Below, in pieces: positions 1-13,500 of a DNA stretch of 64,000 bases (the stretch's first letter is position 1; the number at the start of each line of letters is the position of its first letter). Source of the stretch: Amblyornis subalaris (taxonomy: Eukaryota; Chordata; Aves; Passeriformes; Ptilonorhynchidae); contig JACAXG010000012.1 in NCBI GenBank assembly GCA_018881555.1, positions 10,115,480-10,179,479 of the forward strand, written 5' to 3'. The position numbers and the translations under genes are program-made. The notes beneath the pieces were generated by a model. That model searched no databases. It was not told the origin of the DNA and saw only the letters and a list, made by a program, of their open reading frames with translations.

Positions 1-30
1 ATGCAACAGAAATGCACAGAAATGCAACAG
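1..30. repeat. Imperfect 10-bp tandem repeat at window edge
   Basis: Three near-copies of a 10-base unit (ATGCAACAGA and variants with one or two changes) open the window. The array may continue to the left of the window, which cannot be seen here. No function is implied. Confidence 0.5.
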
Positions 31-354
31 TTCCACATGTCAACTCTAAATTCCAGCCCAAAGCAGTTAGTTTGATAAGACCTGTTACTCTACACGAGAG
101 CATGTCAAGGGTCTAGACCTTCATTCTGCCCTGGGAAGGCAGGGCTGGCACCCTGCCTAAACCCCCCTAAAACCAGGGGGGAAACCACCAAACATTCCCC
201 ATACTTTGTTACAGATGGAAATTTTCTCCCATGAACATCTACTCAAACAAAAGGTTTATTTGTCTTCTAAAGATGTTCACCCAAAGAGTGCCAACCATCT
301 TCCTCAGTCCAAGCCCAGGCAGCTCTGCAGTTCATCAGTTCTGACTGGAACACA
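31..354. other. Unique non-coding sequence before the first CR1
   Basis: I see no gene or repeat here apart from a short C-rich then G-rich patch near 158-182. The CR1 element begins abruptly at about 355, consistent with 5' truncation of the element and insertion into this sequence. Confidence 0.5.
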
Positions 355-764
355 CGCCCTACGACGAACAGCTGAGAGAACTGGGGCTGTTTAGCCTGGA
401 AAAAAGGAGGCTTAGGGGAGACCTCACCTCTCTCTACAACTACCTGAAAGGAGGTTGTAGCCAGGTGGGGGTCGGTCTCTTCTCCCAGGCAACCACTGAC
501 CAAACAAGAGGACACAGCCTTAAGCTGCGCCAGGGGAAGTTTAGGTTAGACATCACAAAACAATTCTTCACTGAAAGAGTGATTGGGCACTGGAATCGAC
601 TGCCCAGGGAGCTGGTGGAGTCACAGCCTCTGGTTGTGTTTAAAAAAAGACTGGATGTGGCACTCAGTGCCATGGTTTAGTTGATGAGGAGATGGTAGAT
701 CACAGGTTGGACTTGATGATCTCAAAGGTCTTTTCCAACCTAGTTCATTCTGTGATTCTGTGAT
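355..764 (+). mobile_element. CR1 LINE, 5'-truncated, intact tail of ORF2
   Basis: This is the 3' end of a chicken-repeat-1 (CR1) non-LTR retrotransposon. From 357 to the TAG at 678-680 one frame stays open for 108 codons including the stop, and it reads as the C-terminal end of the CR1 ORF2 protein. Landmarks in order are [61 protein letters not shown] and [14 protein letters not shown]. After the stop comes the usual short 3' UTR with a TTGGACTTGATGATCTCAAA block and TTTTCCAACC. It ends in ATTCTGTG-type octamers at about 747-764, which serve as the CR1 tail in place of poly(A). The endonuclease and the catalytic reverse-transcriptase core are missing, so the copy cannot move. The unbroken frame suggests a fairly young insertion compared with the others in the window. 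Confidence 0.95.
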
Positions 765-3700
765 AGCAGTAGTTTACTGAGTCAAAACCAGGTATCTATT
801 GAATTTGAACAGCTAATTAGAAAGATGCTTGCTTTTTTCATCATGACTTTTTTTTAGTTTCATTGCATCATCTGCCTAATTAATCATCTCATTTACTATG
901 CTTTATTGTCCTTAAGTCTTTCAGTAAGTATCCACCAGCCAGACCTACAAGTACTCCCCATGGGAAGACCAGAACATTTGCTGATTACCCNATAATTAAT
1001 CTCTAGTTGAATAGCTCACCAGACACTTTCAGCCTCTACAGAAAGAGCCTGCTTTCTGTGTTTGGTTCATTCTTCTCAGTATCACTCATAAGAAATAAAC
1101 AAAAAAAACCCCCAAAAACTACAACATCTAAATAACATGCAACCTTTTGCACTTTTGATTTCAAACAACAATTAACTTCAGGCATTCCAACAACAAGTGC
1201 TGTCCTCCGTACAGTAAGATGGAGAAAGGAACAGCAGAGACTTATGTTTTGGCCTATATTGTTTTTCAAATTGCTTTTCAAAACCAGCTAACCATATGGA
1301 TGTCATTTTTAAAAACTTTAGTCATACTGCCACACACTCTTCAGCATGACCTACCCATTATAAATGAAAATCGCTGTCAAATGAACATGATTCAGCTCTT
1401 TTGTTCTACAAAGAGAGACACAAAAATTTGTTTGCTCTTAAACTAACATTACCCAAATTTCCTCTAGATTGAAATATAGCTATCCCCACTTCTTATCATT
1501 ACCTAGTAGTGCAAACCAATCACAAAGTCATTTTAATTCAGATCTAAAGGGTGCAAGAACAGTAAATAGTAAATTAAAAAAACCTTACCTGAATAATTAC
1601 ATAAAATACATAAATTGTGCAATTATTTCAGTAATTGCAGACTAAACACTGAGTGAACATCTGTGGTTTTAGACAGCCTGCCAACCCAGAAGGACCTACA
1701 GGCTCAATAAGGCTACCGAACAAGGACTGTCAACCTTGGAATCTGAAAATCCAAATTTAAAACAGCTTCAAAGGAGATCAGATCCAGGTTTGACTTTCAA
1801 GAGCACAGTTCTCCACCCCAGCTGATGCTATTTTCATTCCCTGGGCTGTGAGAGTACATTGACTGGGTCCTCAAGAGCAGCCACATTTCCATGAATGAGC
1901 TTTCATAAAACAACTGCCTGCAAATACATCACAGCAAGTGCTTTTAAACACCCAGTTCCAAAGATGTGGGCAGTTAACCAGCCAGCGGCGTCTGTGGGAT
2001 TAACACTGTGTAAAATATTTATGACCATTAACCAGATTTTCCAAACCTTCCACAGCATTTTATTTCATGTCCTTTACTACATTAATACTGCATTCATCTG
2101 AACACTTCTTTTTCCTTAATTCTGTTAGTGACAAGTAAGGAAAAGCTTCATGGATATCCTGATAAAATGGGTTTCAGACATGAAAAAGAGAGTCTCGCTT
2201 TCTGAAGAAAGAAAACAAGCCCCCATATCCTCATCAGCTGTACAGAATATCTCAGACCTGAGGTAGCTACAAGGCAAAAATGCAGGGTCAAAATGGTCTC
2301 CCTGTATTTTAGTGTGAGGTCCAAGGGACAAAATTCAGCACAGTCATATCAGTTTTTATCAGGACATATTTGAGGCATTGAAGTATTTTTGTACACTAGG
2401 AGCAAATTAATCACAATATGGCAGACTTTTCAGTGTGCTCTCTGCTGACGTGGTAAACATGGCCTTTTCAAACAGTCTGAGGTTATTCAGTCCATTTCAC
2501 TACTAGGGCTGGATTGCTCTTGACAGGGTTTTTTCCAGTACTTCATCCATTTTCATTTCAGATGCCCCTAAATGGAATGTGATTATTTTACTTGGGAGAT
2601 AATCCCCAAACTGAAGGGGTCTCAGTGTCTAAGAAGAAATTAAGCCCTGTGAGCCCTAAGAGAAATTCAACTTGGCTTTCCGCTTTTTTATTTTAATTTC
2701 ACCTAATCAGTCTTAGTCAGAACCCCTCATAAGTATAAACCGATTGTACCTGATGCTTCCATGAAAAAAGCTTGTAATCCATTAGAAAATCATCTGCAAC
2801 CTCAAAATTCAATTTACGTATGACCTTTTAAGCCATCCGATCAAAATTATTCCAAGTCACTTTGGTTAATGTCAGGTCTGACCTGCAGACTAAGGAAGCT
2901 CATTAAGTGACGTACTCAATTGTACATGCTGATGTTTCTCTCTGAAAAGGGAGCATATTTCTCCGAGGTTCTTCTTCAATTCCCATGTGAATCACGAGCT
3001 ATGTCATGCATTTTATCTGCAGCTGTCATCTGCTTTTGAATTATAGGATCAGGAGAGACAGTCAAGGATACAGGCACAGATGCATTAAAACATTCCCCTA
3101 AGCCAATTTGTGGGAAGATCTAACTCCTCTGTGATAACTAGCACTTATGTCTTATTGTAAAAAGTAAGAATATAATGTGAGGGCAGGGTATTGCAAACTA
3201 AGTATGGCATTAGACACACAGAAAGAATTCACANGACTGGTTTATTACCATCACTGTAAAATGATATACCATCCTACTTAGCATCTTTATTTACTTAACT
3301 TTACATCAAATACATCAGACCAATCAATTACCTAACAGTGTTTCTGAATTAATCTCCTTGAAAGATGTAACTGATTTTCTGAGAGCTATGGCTCACAACA
3401 TACTGATTTGTACTTTTTTTCCCCTCAGATAAGAGCCTAAAGCAAGCTGCCGTCATATAGCTCAGTTACACAACTGCATAAAATGTTATTAACAAGTTAA
3501 GTGTTTATAGGGGCCACAGGATTCATAACATAAAAAGAGCGGGTCACCATTCAGCCTGGAAAGAAAGAGTTATTGTCATTCTGCTACATTTGCTAAGAAG
3601 GCCTCTTCTGCGTGGCTAAAATCTGAATGGACTCCATCGAACTACCTAGGAAGTTTTGTATCTCATACAGCCACATCCAAGGGACTTCATAGTGCTCCAA

Positions 3701-6700
3701 AGCAAAAAATCCCAGCTAATTAACCAAAGTATCTTCTCAACCAAAGTAAGGATTAGGAAATTCCCATGGGGAGGTTTTGGATCTGAAAAATCCCCAGCTG
3801 GGTTGGAAGCCTAGAAGGGAGCCATGACTCCTCAGATTCAGATCACCTCCTGCAAGCACAGTACCTGAATGAAAATAAAGAACATAATAGCCTCCACCAG
3901 GAAGCCCTGCCCGTGCTGTGAGATGAGGGGCCCATGGAGATAACCCAAACACACAGAAATGTAGATAACAGGATCTTTGTGCAGACTTTTTCATTTCTGT
4001 TTATCCCTGCCTTTGTAGAAGTTAAAACCAGGGCTGAAGCAGCTTCTCAGTATCCAGAGTTCCCATGTTCTTCTCTGAAGTGCTGCTCACGCCCTCAACT
4101 AAGCTGCAGTTGCCAGCATGGGTGACGCTGGCTCCTGGCCTGTATTGGAAAGGTCTCAGGTGAGCTGTGTTGGCTGGGCACACTCCTGGTACAGCACAGA
4201 GGGAAGGGGAGTGCTTGCACCCTGAGCAGCCGGGCAGTTTGAACAGGCAAGCTGAAATAGGAAACTGGTCATGTAGATGAGGAATTTTCAACCTCTACAG
4301 CAAGTCCACAAGAGGTAAAGCCTAGATTGAACAGCACACAAAAATGCATATTAGGAGAGCTTGCCACACCTGGAATGAAGCACTGCAATCGCACATAGCT
4401 GCTGATAAAGTCCACTTCACAGGTAAGATCCTCACAAAGTCATAACAAAACACAAAGCCAGCGGGCTGGAGTGAACGTTGTAAATATGGTGCAAACTCCT
4501 CTTATGTTTACTGGCAGTGTACAGTTTTCAAAAAACTGTGAGTATTAATACACAACTAAGCACTTACTTGTAGCTTATATGAAAAAACCCCACATCTTAA
4601 ATGCAAACTATTCACATATCATCCTGAGACAGGAATGCAGTAGGCTTGAAACCTGCCAACAGGCTAAGTGTCAATTTGGATAAAGCACAAGGGATGCTTT
4701 TGATGCTCCCCAGTGTTTGTGGCATGCCTTTGCTGAAGCCCTGCTATAACAGTCTTCCTGCCGTTTACAAGTACCTATTTTAAGGCTACCAAATCAGTCA
4801 AAGCACTGGCCCAAAAAGCAAGATGCCACCATGTCCTTCCCCTTTCCAGGTTCACTTGTCCACAGCCCCTCCACATGCAAGAATTTCTTATTTGGCTGAG
4901 GATGTAAGGAGGTACCGAGCTCCACACAGCAGTTATCATAAGGCAGCTCATCCTTCTTAACCAAGAGCTTTTCCTCCCTGTGTCTCTGCCCCATGCTGCC
5001 CTGTGCAGAAGTCTTCCACCTCTTTCAGGCTCAGGAAAAGGCAACCTGTCTCAAAAGCCAGAGCCAGCCCACGAGCTTGGCACTGAACCAGACACAGCAA
5101 CTGGAGCCCAAGTTGCAATAAAGGTCACTTTCTCCTCTGTGTCCCCAGGCAGCTGGGGCCACACTCTGTAAAATGAAAGTCAAAAAGAAACCGGTGTTTG
5201 CAAGCGATTGTCCCTACACAGGGGTGCAGATTAACCACAACCAACAACTAACAGAGTCATGTGCAATGAAAATAGGAGAATGAGGGCCATGTAAAAGTCA
5301 GAAAGAGAAAGAAACTAGGACAGAGGATAGGAGGTGCCCCTGCTTAATTAGCAAAACAGTCAGAAAAGCAGGGCTATAGAAAGTCTAATAACAGCCCTTC
5401 AAAAGTGGGAATGATTCCTCTCCAACCTGTCTGGGAAGCAACTCCCCCCTCTCACTGCAGCATTTGCAGTCCTCTTATCTAATTACTACCAACAGGCATC
5501 TGCTGCTGTTTGCATCCTCGCTCTAATGAGCAAAAGCAGCAGCCAGATCTGGCTGGAGCTGGGGAACAGTAACATGACCAGAGAGTGTATTTCTTCCTGA
5601 AGTTCATCAGAAGTACCTGCTCCTCAAGGAGATCCGGAACTTTGTCAAAACTGCAAAACAGAGCATGAAGAAAGTGCACCAAAGAGATTAAAGCAAGAAG
5701 AGTTTAAAAGGAGGCAGCAAAGGAGAAACTGCAACATGGACAGGTACACCCAGGGCTAAATGCTAACTCCCACTGCTTGAACCAGGGGGAGATACTTTGG
5801 TAGGGATCAAAACCAATTGCTGCCTTTTTTTAAGGCTGACAAATTCAAGCAGGGGGAAACTCATGCACAATACAATTTGAGGGGGTTTTTTTCTAGTATT
5901 CCACAAGGGAGCTGTATCCTATTTCCAATGTAAACATGGGACATGGTGCTCCAATTAGAGGAGTCGCTAGCTCCTAATATGACTCTTAAGTGACATTTCT
6001 GGTTTACCAGCTTTAACAAAGTCTATTTTAACAAGCCTCACAATGCACAGAGTGCTCTGGGAATAATCTCTCAGCACAGAAGCAAAGAAGAAATGGTTAG
6101 ATTCGCTCACTCAAAAATTCGGTTTTTAACTTCTTACAAGCACACCTTTTAAAAAAATGTAGTAACTACCCCATAATTTTGTTCAAAATGTACATTGGCA
6201 CAAGGTTACTTAAATTGCTGGAAAAAACAAGTCCTCTCAAAAGTAAATGCTTAGAAAAAGCTATTACTGACCCTGACAAAAAGGCACAGATGAATTTAGT
6301 TCCACTGAGTCTGATAAAATGCCACACAGTCAATAGATGGAATTACTCTTTTTCCCTTTCACGTCATTTAGACCGTCAGCCCTAGAAACAAACGTAAAAC
6401 ATTTGCCTCAAAAGACAATAACTTGTAAAATATGTTTTCCTACAAAACACAGGCTGAGATTTTAGTATAAAAGAGAAGTATGGGGATTTTTTCTTTTATT
6501 TCATTAGATGCATAAACCTGAGCAACTTGAGGTATTTCCTTCATATTTTGAGAAGCTCCTACAGGCCTTTCCTTAGCTGGAGTTTAATTTGAGTCATTCA
6601 GTTACCCTGGGTAGGATCCATCCCCATGCTTGTGGGAATTGTCAATCTCCCTCTCAATTTAATGAATGTTTTCCATGTAGCACTTACTAAGTTCATCGTC

Positions 6701-7338
6701 ATTAATATCTTTGTGCAAGAGCCCTGCAAAACTAAGTTTGATCACAAGCACCAATCTGAAATTCTCTGCCTGTATTTATCCTCTTTTAATCGCATAATCT
6801 AGTGGCACAAGGGTCTACCAACTATATCAAGGCAAAATCCTTTTAGAACCCTGGCAGTCACCAGGAATCTCAACTCGGAGGGTACGAAACTGAGGGATTT
6901 CCAGGACTCTAACAACTGAAGTGTCACTACACCACCTGCCTGTGGTAAATACAACAATACCAAAGGATGCCCCATACCAGGATTTTCATAAATCCTTTTC
7001 TCTAACACAGGAACATGCTGAAGTAGTACCTGCGCTGTGGGTATGGTCCAGTTCCACAGTTACGTGTGTCCATGACTTCACTATCAAGAGTAAAATTGCA
7101 GTGTATTTCCAGCATCAGCACACTGGCTAGGAAAACTATCCTTCATCAATAGTTTAGGGCACCTTCCTTCCTCGCAGCAACAAGTTCAAAGGAAAAACAG
7201 TCAAAATGCCTCCCTCAAAACACAACCCCCACCTTGCTGTACTGCAGAGCTGTCAGTTCAGTTTTTCAAACTTCGATGACTGCTCATACTGATAAACCCA
7301 TTTTCCTATTCTGTCTCCTCAAGTCTGCTTTAGCCCTC

Positions 7339-7363
7339 AAAAAAAAAAAACTACCTTTTTTTT
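7339..7363. repeat. A12 and T8 runs, potential A/T hairpin
   Basis: Twelve A residues (7339-7350) are followed five bases later by eight T residues (7356-7363). Together they can form an A/T stem of eight pairs. This is low-complexity sequence and prone to length change. No element is recognised around it. Confidence 0.7.
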
Positions 7364-7841
7364 AAAGTTGTGTCTAAAAATCTAGCCTGAAGACGTTTCA
7401 TACCTTGACTTGAATGTTTGCATAACGTTTCTCTAAAAACACTCTCAGATTGCATGCTCACTCATAAAAGCTGTCAGAACATGATGAAACTGCTCTAAGT
7501 GACAATTCAAAAAAACGCAGAGATATTATCCTGCTTAGGCTGAACCATTTTATTTCCAAAAACAGATCATGGGCAGGAGACAGATTCTTTCCTGTGAGAA
7601 AGCAATGTGGGGGGAAAGAAAAGCGCAGATTATCTATCCCTCTCTATTCCCACAGGAGCACGCTTCGCAAGAGCTGTCTATGTAAGGAAGACCCCCCCAC
7701 ACCCTCCCAGCCGAGCACCAGGCAGCTTCTGGTGCAAATATTTGACTTTAGGTTGCTGAGCAAAAGCCCTCACCACTACCAACTTCAACCTTGAACCAAT
7801 CATACCGGCATGCCAAGAAGGAAGTCTCCCCAAATACTATC

Positions 7842-7879
7842 AAAATTATGAAACTTTATGAAAATTATCAAACTTAATG
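7842..7879. repeat. 19-bp tandem duplication, two copies
   Basis: The unit at 7842-7860 is followed directly by a second copy at 7861-7879 with 17 of 19 positions identical. The motif is AT-rich and starts AAAATTAT in both copies. It is probably an old replication-slippage event. Confidence 0.7.
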
Positions 7880-8706
7880 AGACTTTGGGAGACTACTGAG
7901 GCAGACCACTGATTTCTGCACAGAGATGCTGGGAGATCAGCACCACCCCTGCCTCCTGCTGCTAAGCACCTGATCCTTGGAAATGCATGTTGCTTAACAC
8001 TGAGCAGTAAAATAACTTACATAGTGCAGTGTTCCTTAAAGGACTGGGTTCACAAAAACAATCCTTCCCTGAATGGTAAACACATTCATTGCTTCCCAAT
8101 GGCAACAGTTGTGACTGCAGAATATAAGAAATATTCACAATTACAGCTGGATCGCAGCCATGCCCTTTGGACATATTCTTCTCGGTGAAAGACAAGTCTA
8201 CTAGTTAGAATTGCTACAGTTCTAATGTAACAAATGTCTTTCAAGCAGAAGCTTCTGATGTTTTTAACTACTTCATGCTTTTATTTTAATGCCTGTTTCA
8301 CACTAATCATTTAGTATGCAATTTGGATGCAAAAACAAGAATCTACTTTTTAACATAGCTAAGACCGTTCCCTCCTAAGATATTCGAACACTGCAAACCA
8401 CACACTTCTCCAAAAGAAATAAGATCCTTTATAAAAATAAAAACTTAGAAAGTGTTCTGTACTTAGTTTGCTAATGGATTAGTGTCTGAACTTTAAAGAC
8501 CGTAACCACACAGCTCCTCAAACCAATGTACTTAAGCATGCTAAAGTCTGACTGGCATGCACCAACTACAGTGCCTTAAGACATCTACATTTTCAGTTGC
8601 CTGAGTCAGCCTAGTTTTAGGGCATAAGCTGACTCCTCCATTCCTGATGTTTTGATTCTGCAGCCTAGGCTCTATCACTTTGAGAACTAAAACAAAACTT
8701 TTCATT

Positions 8707-8717
8707 AAAAAAAAAAA
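8707..8717. repeat. Poly-A run (11)
   Basis: Eleven consecutive A residues lie just beyond the 3' side of the decayed minus-strand CR1 that starts at about 8810. CR1 does not use poly(A) tails, so this is more likely ordinary low-complexity sequence than part of that element. Confidence 0.7.
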
Positions 8718-8809
8718 TGTTTTTAACAGAGCCAGTAGACATTTTTCTACCAACAGCTCACTCCTTAAAAAAAATATTTTGAAATACACAAAATTCATAT
8801 TTTAAAATC

Positions 8810-9690
8810 ATACCTCCTTGCTAATTTTGGAAAAAGTGTCTGGCTTACAGCAGGGTCACCCAGAGTCGTGTAGGCAATCTGACAGAGATGCTGGCANGTC
8901 TTTCCTGTCACATACACAGCTCCTGCTGGTCTCCCTCCCATGACCAAACCCCAGGTCCTTTCCAGCACTACTGCTTTCCAAGGGTCTTCTTTCATGGAGT
9001 ATCTGCATTTTGAATTAATACCCAAAAAGTGTGCCAGCTTGTTATTTTTCCACTTTAAACCTCATTTTATTTCTTGAGTATGTTTTTAAGCTCTCCAGAA
9101 ACTCTCTCCCATTTACATTATTTCTCTGACTTGCCAAGCAGCATAAGCAAATAAATTCCACTGCTGAGTTCAAGCACCTCTGCAGCTCACTTCTGCCTGT
9201 ATACAGAAACGGTGTTAAACAGCACATGCCATTTTATGAAATCACCCTCAGTCCAGGTCAGGCATACAACACCAGCTAGTCAGCTTGGGAAAGAAGGCCC
9301 AAGTCTTCATGTCTGACAGCCTCAGTGAAGAATCTGCTTTTATTTCCCTCAGCTGAACCCTTGTACAAAACCTGATTCCTGGATACTCCTCCCAGTAGTG
9401 CATATTCGCTGTTCCCCATTCCTGCCCTGAGCTGCCCTGTTCATCCCACAGCTCAGCAAGAAGCTTCTGCAAGACTAATCCCTTCATTACAATGCAGTTT
9501 CATCCTTTCCTAGATAGAGCAAGCACTTCATCGCCTACTTGTGTAATTTGATCTAAAGTTTTGATCAAATCTGCCTGGCACAATTTGTCCTTTATAAACT
9601 GATGTTGTTTATTGCTCCTTGATCTTCTCCAGACTTCCCTTCCCAGCTCAGAGCCAAGAAACTGTCTCGCCACAAAGCTATACATTATTT
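8810..9690 (-). mobile_element. Decayed CR1-like LINE, reverse-transcriptase region
   Basis: Read on the minus strand, three open pieces carry CR1 ORF2 landmarks in the right order and at about the right distances. Near 9620-9560 HQFIKDKLCQADLI resembles the HGF-KGKSC-NLI block of the CR1 polymerase and is followed by DQITQVGDEVLA, matching the family's FYD-VT-LVDEG. About 100 bases further, LVLQKLLAELWDEQ at about 9480-9435 matches the ILLEKL...LDE block. About 450 bases on, RYSMKEDPWKAVVLERTWGLVM at about 9005-8940 matches the YRLG...LES...EKDLGVLVD block. Stops, frameshifts and loss of the catalytic FADD box show it is long dead. The resemblance is at protein level and from memory of the family. 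It could be an old CR1 subfamily or the related L3 group. The exact ends are uncertain. Confidence 0.62.
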
Positions 9691-10509
9691 CATGACTGAG
9701 GCCTGTTGATTTTATTTTTTTCCTCCAAAATCCTCCTTTTGAGGCACCTCTTCCCTCTTTTCATCCAGAAAAGGAGGCTGTGGGTTTACACAGCTCATCT
9801 GGTTGTGTATCTATTAAGAGTGGTGGATACTTNCTTTTGTATTATGGCTACATAAGGCAACTTTTTTTCAGATTTCTGAAAGGAGGGGTTCCCTAGTCTG
9901 TTAGTATTATTGGATTATAGATNATTCAAGGGCCTGTTAATAGCTGCTTTGAAGCTTCTGCATTTAAGAGACAAAACTGCCCCTTCGCCTGTGTGAAGTG
10001 AGGAAATACAGGTTGTTATAAATATAGCTCATTTGAGCTACTTATGCTAAGCCACTGCCAGACCACACCCCACTGCCAGGACTGTCCTTCAACCCCAGCC
10101 CAGCAGCAGGAAGTGAGGGCCTATGAAAGGTGCCTGCAGGGTGAAGGATGGGCGGTATTCCCCACTAGACCCCCCAGAAGGAGGCAATGACCGTGGCCCT
10201 GCCTCCCCTACCACATCCCTGTCCCTCCATGCAGGGCACCACTGTGAGCTGCTGCTGGATCCTGTGGGAGCTAATGATTTTTGTAGGTGTTTTTCCACAA
10301 GTAAGCTAAATTTCTGTAGAACCACCAGTGAAAAACCCCAGAGCCTTCTTCCCAATAGTATGCATCCTTCAAAAACTGTCTCATACACTGTTGGCAAAAG
10401 GCAGTTTTCTGGTACAGATCAAGTTTTTCCTAGAGTTTTCCTGAGATCAGTTCACAGTGTAGCTACATTTGAAGACAATAACTTTTACCACTTTCCACTG
10501 CATTTGAGA

Positions 10510-10521
10510 TTTTTTTTTTTT
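10510..10521. repeat. Poly-T run (12)
   Basis: Twelve consecutive T residues. It may vary in length between individuals. No polypyrimidine tract with a following splice acceptor is evident here. Confidence 0.75.
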
Positions 10522-13500
10522 GAAAAGACACTAAAATGTGAACTTTTACACTCTACAAACTCTGTTCTCACTTTATGTGCACATAAATCCTTCTGATGAT
10601 GAGTGTTATTTTTCACATATTTAAAAGAAAAGTGGCCTTGTTTAGAAGGTTAAAAGTGCTCTTAAAAAAAGGACACTAAGCCAATAGAGAAATTAGGAAC
10701 ACTTCTAAGGACAATTCCCGGAGTAATGTCACAAAATAGACAACTTTAGTACTCATTGTGTCTCATTCTGAGTGTCAGGTTAGTACGATGTTTATGTCAC
10801 ATTTTTATTTTTCCTGACTAACAAGGTTGAGAAAGACTGTTCAGTGCCAGTAATACTTTGCGTTAGCCATAGGAACGACCACTCCATTCTTTCGCTGTTG
10901 GTTGTGGCTCTGCTGAAAACAAGAACCATTTGCATGTGTCTGAGCTCAGCANTGAACGTCTCCTCTTGCCAAGACGCATTTATCAGTTTAAGTAAACGCT
11001 AATGTAATTTCAAACAGAAGTTTTTTGAACTAGTAGCTGGAATATTTCAACAAATAGCCAGACTGCTTTCCATGGCTATCTTGTAGCAGCTTTCAAGACC
11101 AAAATTAGTACAGAATATGTATTTTCTTCACAAAATAGTCATCGTAAGAGAGCTCTACTTTTTTTCTGAAATTATTAGCCACATACTCAAGTGNAGAAAG
11201 TTGGCACCTTCCCAGTAAAAACCAATGGAGTTATACAGCTTTACTCCAACTAAAATTCCCACATTAGCTGTGCTCTATGTTTCATTTGTTATAGTGTATT
11301 GCTTTGGATTAATCATACCAGAACAGGATGAACAAATGCATTACCACTGTTAAAAAGAATCACATGCCCTAAACATCTCCTCAATCCTCTCCCATAGCAC
11401 TATTGATCATATTGCTTTCTCAGAGCTAATGCACAGCATCTGTGAGGGTAATTTTCTTCTAAAAACATGTGAAAATTACATTTCTTGGCTTATACTATAC
11501 AGTGAAGGGGATCACATGAACTGTTGCAACTTCCATACAAATACAGCTGTTCCCATCTTTTCCCTAGAATATTAACTTTTTCTAATACACACTTACATGA
11601 ATCACAAGATTCCATCTAACAATTTATGCCTGCAGGTAGCAGTTACTTGGAAAGGAATAATTTCAGCAAAACCAGTATAATTACTAATGATCTCATGACT
11701 AGTTACTCTTTTTAGATGCTCAGTAAGCCATCCGTGAATTCATTCCACCTACTATCTGTTTAACTTGTCAGGCAAGCTTACTGACAGGGAGCAAGAACAG
11801 CTTTTAAAAGGAAGGAACCAAACCAGACACATACGCCTTTGCCCTGAGGGATAAGTGCAACTACTGAGGCAAACCCAAAAAACTCTTTTCATCTGCTGGC
11901 TGTTGTAAATGCCTGCACCAACATCAAACATCGCTCCAAATAAGCGCGTGGCCACATGCAACGTCCACATGCACAGTAGCTTAAGTTAGTGGGTTTTTTC
12001 CTTCTTTGTTTTGCTGGGTTTTTTTTTTCCACACTTGACTCTTTTCCCACTTTTCTGCCTCTGAGCCACTCCTTGCCCTTGGCAACCTCTTTTTCCTTTT
12101 CGGTGGCTCATCAGGGCTGGCAGCAGCTCGGTTCCTCCAGAGCAGGGAAGCAGAAGTCCCCTGCAATTACGAGCTGCAAGTGCAGCTACTCCCCAGCTCC
12201 TACCGGATGGAGTGGATGGAGCCAGTTAACAACAATCTGCTCTTTCCTGATCCATTTAAACTCTGTGAACTCCTTTAAACTTTCCCACAGCTCTGCTAGA
12301 GGATAAAACCCACTCTGACAAATGCAAGCCTGAGGCAGTATTTCTGTCTGTTCACAAAGCAAGCTCAAACACACTGCACTGCGAGGTGGCAGAGCAAACA
12401 CTATTCTTCTTCAGCAACTGGCTCCTTCCAGGTTCTGCCCTTCTGACTCGCTCCAGAAGCATTCAGTGCCGCTGGCTGCTCTTCCAAACACATGCTGACA
12501 TATATCATCTAAATTCATCTCTACAGAAGCAGGTTCTGGTAGGACACAGAAGCTCTTGAACCAGTTAAGTGTTGTTGGCAGTTGAGATAGCTGAATATGA
12601 GCAAGATACAACCTCTTCTCCACCTCAAAATCAATCCCATGGCAATCATGTTTGTTTTTAAATAGATTTAAGTCTAATCTTGTATATGCTCTTCTCAGCA
12701 GTGCTATAACCATCACTTTTCCAATTACTCCTGCAGGCTGCCTGAGTTTTACAGCTATCAAAAGCCTCCCTAATCTTTCAGTTATTTTGTTTCCATATTC
12801 TTCTGTGTTTATTTTTCAATAATTCAAAGGAAAGTTCTATGGGGTTGGGTTTTGTTTTGTTGGATTTTTTAAATAACCAATGCTCTTGCTCCAAAAGCTA
12901 GTCACAATGGACTGTTCATTTTTTGGCATGTCTTCTGAGTATTTTTCAGCACATTCTCAATGGCATTATGCAATCATTTCATTAGTCTCCACTGTTTCAC
13001 TTGGCAGAAAGATGCATTATAAAATGATGTCAACTCTTGGAAAGACGAGGAAGTCAGAGGACAGTTTCAGGGATACACAGACCCTAAAATCACAGCCACC
13101 TGGAATTCAGAAATCTCCTTTTGTATACCTGTGATCTGTTTTTCACTAATAAGCCACATAATCATATCACAGTTATCAAACACATATGGAGCTACCGAGC
13201 TGCTCCCATGACCACTCCACTACCCTCTCAAAAAAGGGCATATTTGCTCCCAGTTTTAGAAACCTTTTGGACAACCAAAGGTGAACTCACACCCAGTTCA
13301 ACACACAAGACAAAGCAATGACATACAGCATCCCTCTCTATGCTCTTCACTATTGCAGTATGATGTGATATGCATGACATGAGTCACCACAAGGTAACAA
13401 AGCATAATTTGTCATCACCTTGTCACCTGNCAACCCCACTGAGTGAGTAAAGACCTAGTTAGATCTTCCAGATGTCTGAGTATAGGTAGTCTTACACAGA

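Larger units (their letters stand above)
765..8794. other. Unique non-coding sequence
   Basis: Eight kilobases without a gene I can support. Reading frames are short and interrupted on both strands. The stretch holds scattered A and T runs, for example around 1100, 5880 and 7339-7363, and a short tandem duplication at 7842-7879. It could be intronic or intergenic. Promoters, conserved elements or enhancers cannot be judged from one sequence. Confidence 0.55.

Noticed and set aside
8814..9004. Apparent minus-strand exon ending at AGGAG|GTATGA
   Set aside because: The acceptor is poor, and the peptide fits the decayed CR1 polymerase better than a host exon.
10123..10596. 157-codon open frame, plus strand
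   Set aside because: It is the longest in the window, but one of this size is within chance expectation at this base composition. It has no recognisable motif, and it crosses a T12 run as a string of phenylalanines.
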